Assembly: GCA_964384675.1 (NCBI GenBank)
Contig: CAYLNK010000149.1
Coordinates: 1 to 14,669 of the forward strand
Reading direction: 5' to 3'
DNA from: CAYLNK01 sp964384675
GTDB lineage: Bacteria > Acidobacteriota > Thermoanaerobaculia > UBA5066
DNA: 14,669 nt
The notes below the pieces were generated by a model, which was not told the origin of the DNA, made no database searches, and saw nothing but the letters and a program-made list of their open reading frames with translations. Made by a program: the position numbers and the translations under genes. Positions 13,323 to 14,669 of this stretch are shown piece after piece. Within the stretch, counting starts at the first letter, position 1, and each line of letters opens with the position of its first letter.

Positions 13323-14669
13323 TCAGAGCGGCGGGCCGAGGAGACCCGATTCGGCCCGTCCGGCCACCGTGCGCCGCTGGAGCTTCCCCGACGAGGTCTT
13401 CGGCAGCGATCGCGGCGCCACGAGCCAGAGGCCTCCCAGCGAGAGGCCGAGCGTCTCGAGGACGCGGCGCCTCACCTGGAGCGCCAACGTGATCGGGTCG
13501 ACCCCCGTGCGGTTCGTCTCGACGGCGAGGCCGGGCGCCCCATGGCCGTCGCGCTCGATCTCGAACGCCGCCGCGGCCCGCACGTGCGGCACGCCGGAGG
13601 CGACGTCCTCCAGGTCCTGCGGAATCACGCTGCGCCCCGCGACCTTGATCAGCTCCTTCAGGCGGCCGGTCACGTAGAGCTCTCCCCGGTGCATGAAGCC
13701 GAGGTCTCCGGTCTTCAGCCAGGGCGACGCACGGAGCGGCTCGCCGGCGTAGCCGTCGGAGATCGACGGGCCGCGGAGCTCGATCTCGCCGACGTGGCCG
13801 GCGTCCCGCGGACGCCCGGTCGCCGGGTCCACGAGGCGCAGCTCGATCCCCGGGACCGGGACGCCTACCGAGGCGATCTCCCGCCCGCCTCCCGACGGTG
13901 CCGGTTGGAACGTCCCTTCGGTCTCGAGCCGCTCCCGGTCCGCGGTCACGTACCGGTACCCGCCGTCGCGCGGGGCGAACGTCGCCGCCAGGGTCGCCTC
14001 GGCGAGCCCGTACGCGGGGCGGAGCGCGGCGGGCGCCAGGCCGTAGGGAGAGAACGCTTCGACGAACGCGTCGAGGCCCGCCCTCGTGATCGGCTCCGAG
14101 CCGTTCAGCGCCTGACGCAGGGACGAGAGGTCGAGCCCGGGCGGCGCGTTGCCGGCACGCCGTGCGGCGAGGGCGTAGGCGAAGTGGGGCGCGATGGTGT
14201 CGGAGGCGCGGTGCTCGGAGATGAGGCGCAGCCACGAGAGCGGGTCCCTCACGAAGTGCGACGGGTCGGTCAGGACGAGCCGCCCGCCCGCGACGAGCGA
14301 CGAGGCGAGGAGCCCGATCAGGCCCATGTCGTGGAAGAGGGGAAGCCAGCCGACGCAGACGCCGTCACGTCCGAAACCCGTCTCCGCCTGGATCGCCCGG
14401 CAGTTCGCGACGACGTTCTCGTGGGAGATCCGCACGCCGCGCGGGGCGAGCACGCTTCCGGACGTGAACTGCACACCGGCGAGGGGGGCGCGCCGCGGCG
14501 CGCGTGGCGGCCGGACCGAGGCCGGCTCCGCCAGCGCGGCGAGAGGCCGGACCGGGAACGGCAGCCGCGCCGCGAGGTCGGAGAGGGCCTCCGCGCCGCA
14601 CGTCTCGTCGACGAGGAGGGCGCCGATCTCGACCGTCCGTCCCTTCCGCGCGACGTTCCGGGCGACGTC
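13323..14669 (-). CDS. FAAL-like acyl-AMP ligase 2, N terminus beyond the window edge
   Basis: The - strand frame has no stop up to base 14669, so 448 C-terminal residues are visible and roughly 100 N-terminal ones are missing. An internal GTG at 14474 is not a credible start, because it falls within the P-loop strand. Visible motifs, numbered from the first visible residue, are GWLPLFHDMG (107-116), YGLAEAT (220-226), a FAAL-like segment VTADRERLETEG and then SVGVPVPG, LKTGD (318-322), GRLKELIKVAG (335-345) and the C-terminal lysine in KTSSGK (Lys429). These point to a fatty acyl-AMP ligase that would load a carrier protein, probably ACP2 next door. The P-loop is unusual: TSGSVLAPRG (69-78) instead of TSGSTGxPKG, so the usual Gly and Lys are replaced. 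It is transcribed towards the operon. Confidence 0.91.
   Translation of the reverse strand, partial: DVARNVARKGRTVEIGALLVDETCGAEALSDLAARLPFPVRPLAALAEPASVRPPRAPRRAPLAGVQFTSGSVLAPRGVRISHENVVANCRAIQAETGFGRDGVCVGWLPLFHDMGLIGLLASSLVAGGRLVLTDPSHFVRDPLSWLRLISEHRASDTIAPHFAYALAARRAGNAPPGLDLSSLRQALNGSEPITRAGLDAFVEAFSPYGLAPAALRPAYGLAEATLAATFAPRDGGYRYVTADRERLETEGTFQPAPSGGGREIASVGVPVPGIELRLVDPATGRPRDAGHVGEIELRGPSISDGYAGEPLRASPWLKTGDLGFMHRGELYVTGRLKELIKVAGRSVIPQDLEDVASGVPHVRAAAAFEIERDGHGAPGLAVETNRTGVDPITLALQVRRRVLETLGLSLGGLWLVAPRSLPKTSSGKLQRRTVAGRAESGLLGPPL

Noticed and set aside
13310..13324. Bidirectional intrinsic terminator between the convergent genes
   Set aside because: The stem is only 5 bp, with no T-run on either side. 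It overlaps both stop regions and may be chance.
1..14669. Mobile elements, tRNA/rRNA genes, CRISPR arrays or direct-repeat arrays
   Set aside because: No transposase or integrase motifs, tRNA-like cloverleaf blocks or spaced repeats were seen, and intergenic space is almost nil.

Overview
The window is very GC-rich, almost fully coding and strongly biased to G/C at third codon positions. It reads as a chromosomal biosynthetic locus of a Gram-negative (outer-membrane) bacterium. The large TonB-dependent receptor has an N-terminal carboxypeptidase-regulatory-like domain and an Oar-like barrel, a type greatly expanded in Acidobacteriota. I therefore favour an acidobacterial source, but Myxococcota or another high-GC phylum is possible. 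I see no mobile elements, tRNAs, rRNAs or CRISPR arrays, and no change in base composition.

Layout: eleven genes run head-to-tail on the + strand from 175 to 13319 with almost no spacing. Many start/stop overlaps (ATGA, GTGA, TTGA, 7 nt, 17 nt) suggest one long translationally coupled operon. In order they are: acyl-CoA synthetase (175-1758), KAS III-like ketosynthase (1765-2781), FabL-type SDR (2778-3548), acyl carrier protein ACP1 (3545-3811), FAAL-like adenylate-forming ligase (3795-5459), Oar-like TonB-dependent receptor (5483-8260), three membrane-anchored SGNH/GDSL-type proteins (8254-9363, 9398-10648, 10645-11688), an MBOAT O-acyltransferase (11685-13055) and a second acyl carrier protein ACP2 (13062-13319). 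A second FAAL-like ligase lies on the - strand, converging on ACP2, and runs off the right edge (13323-14669). The left 174 bases hold at most the tail of an upstream gene and the leader of the first gene.

How the genes may work together (inference): the cytoplasmic enzymes would activate and build or tailor an acyl chain, and the two FAAL-like ligases would load acyl-adenylates onto the two small ACPs. The MBOAT protein would then pass the acyl group across the inner membrane to an extracytoplasmic acceptor, helped by the SGNH proteins. The logic matches D-alanylation of teichoic acid (DltA ligase, DltC carrier, DltB MBOAT, DltD SGNH-like partner) and alginate acetylation (AlgI with AlgJ/AlgX), but here a fatty-acid-type supply module is fused to it and a TonB-dependent outer-membrane receptor sits in the middle. 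The acceptor and the acyl group cannot be read from the sequence. Each protein family is recognisable; the combination is the notable part.
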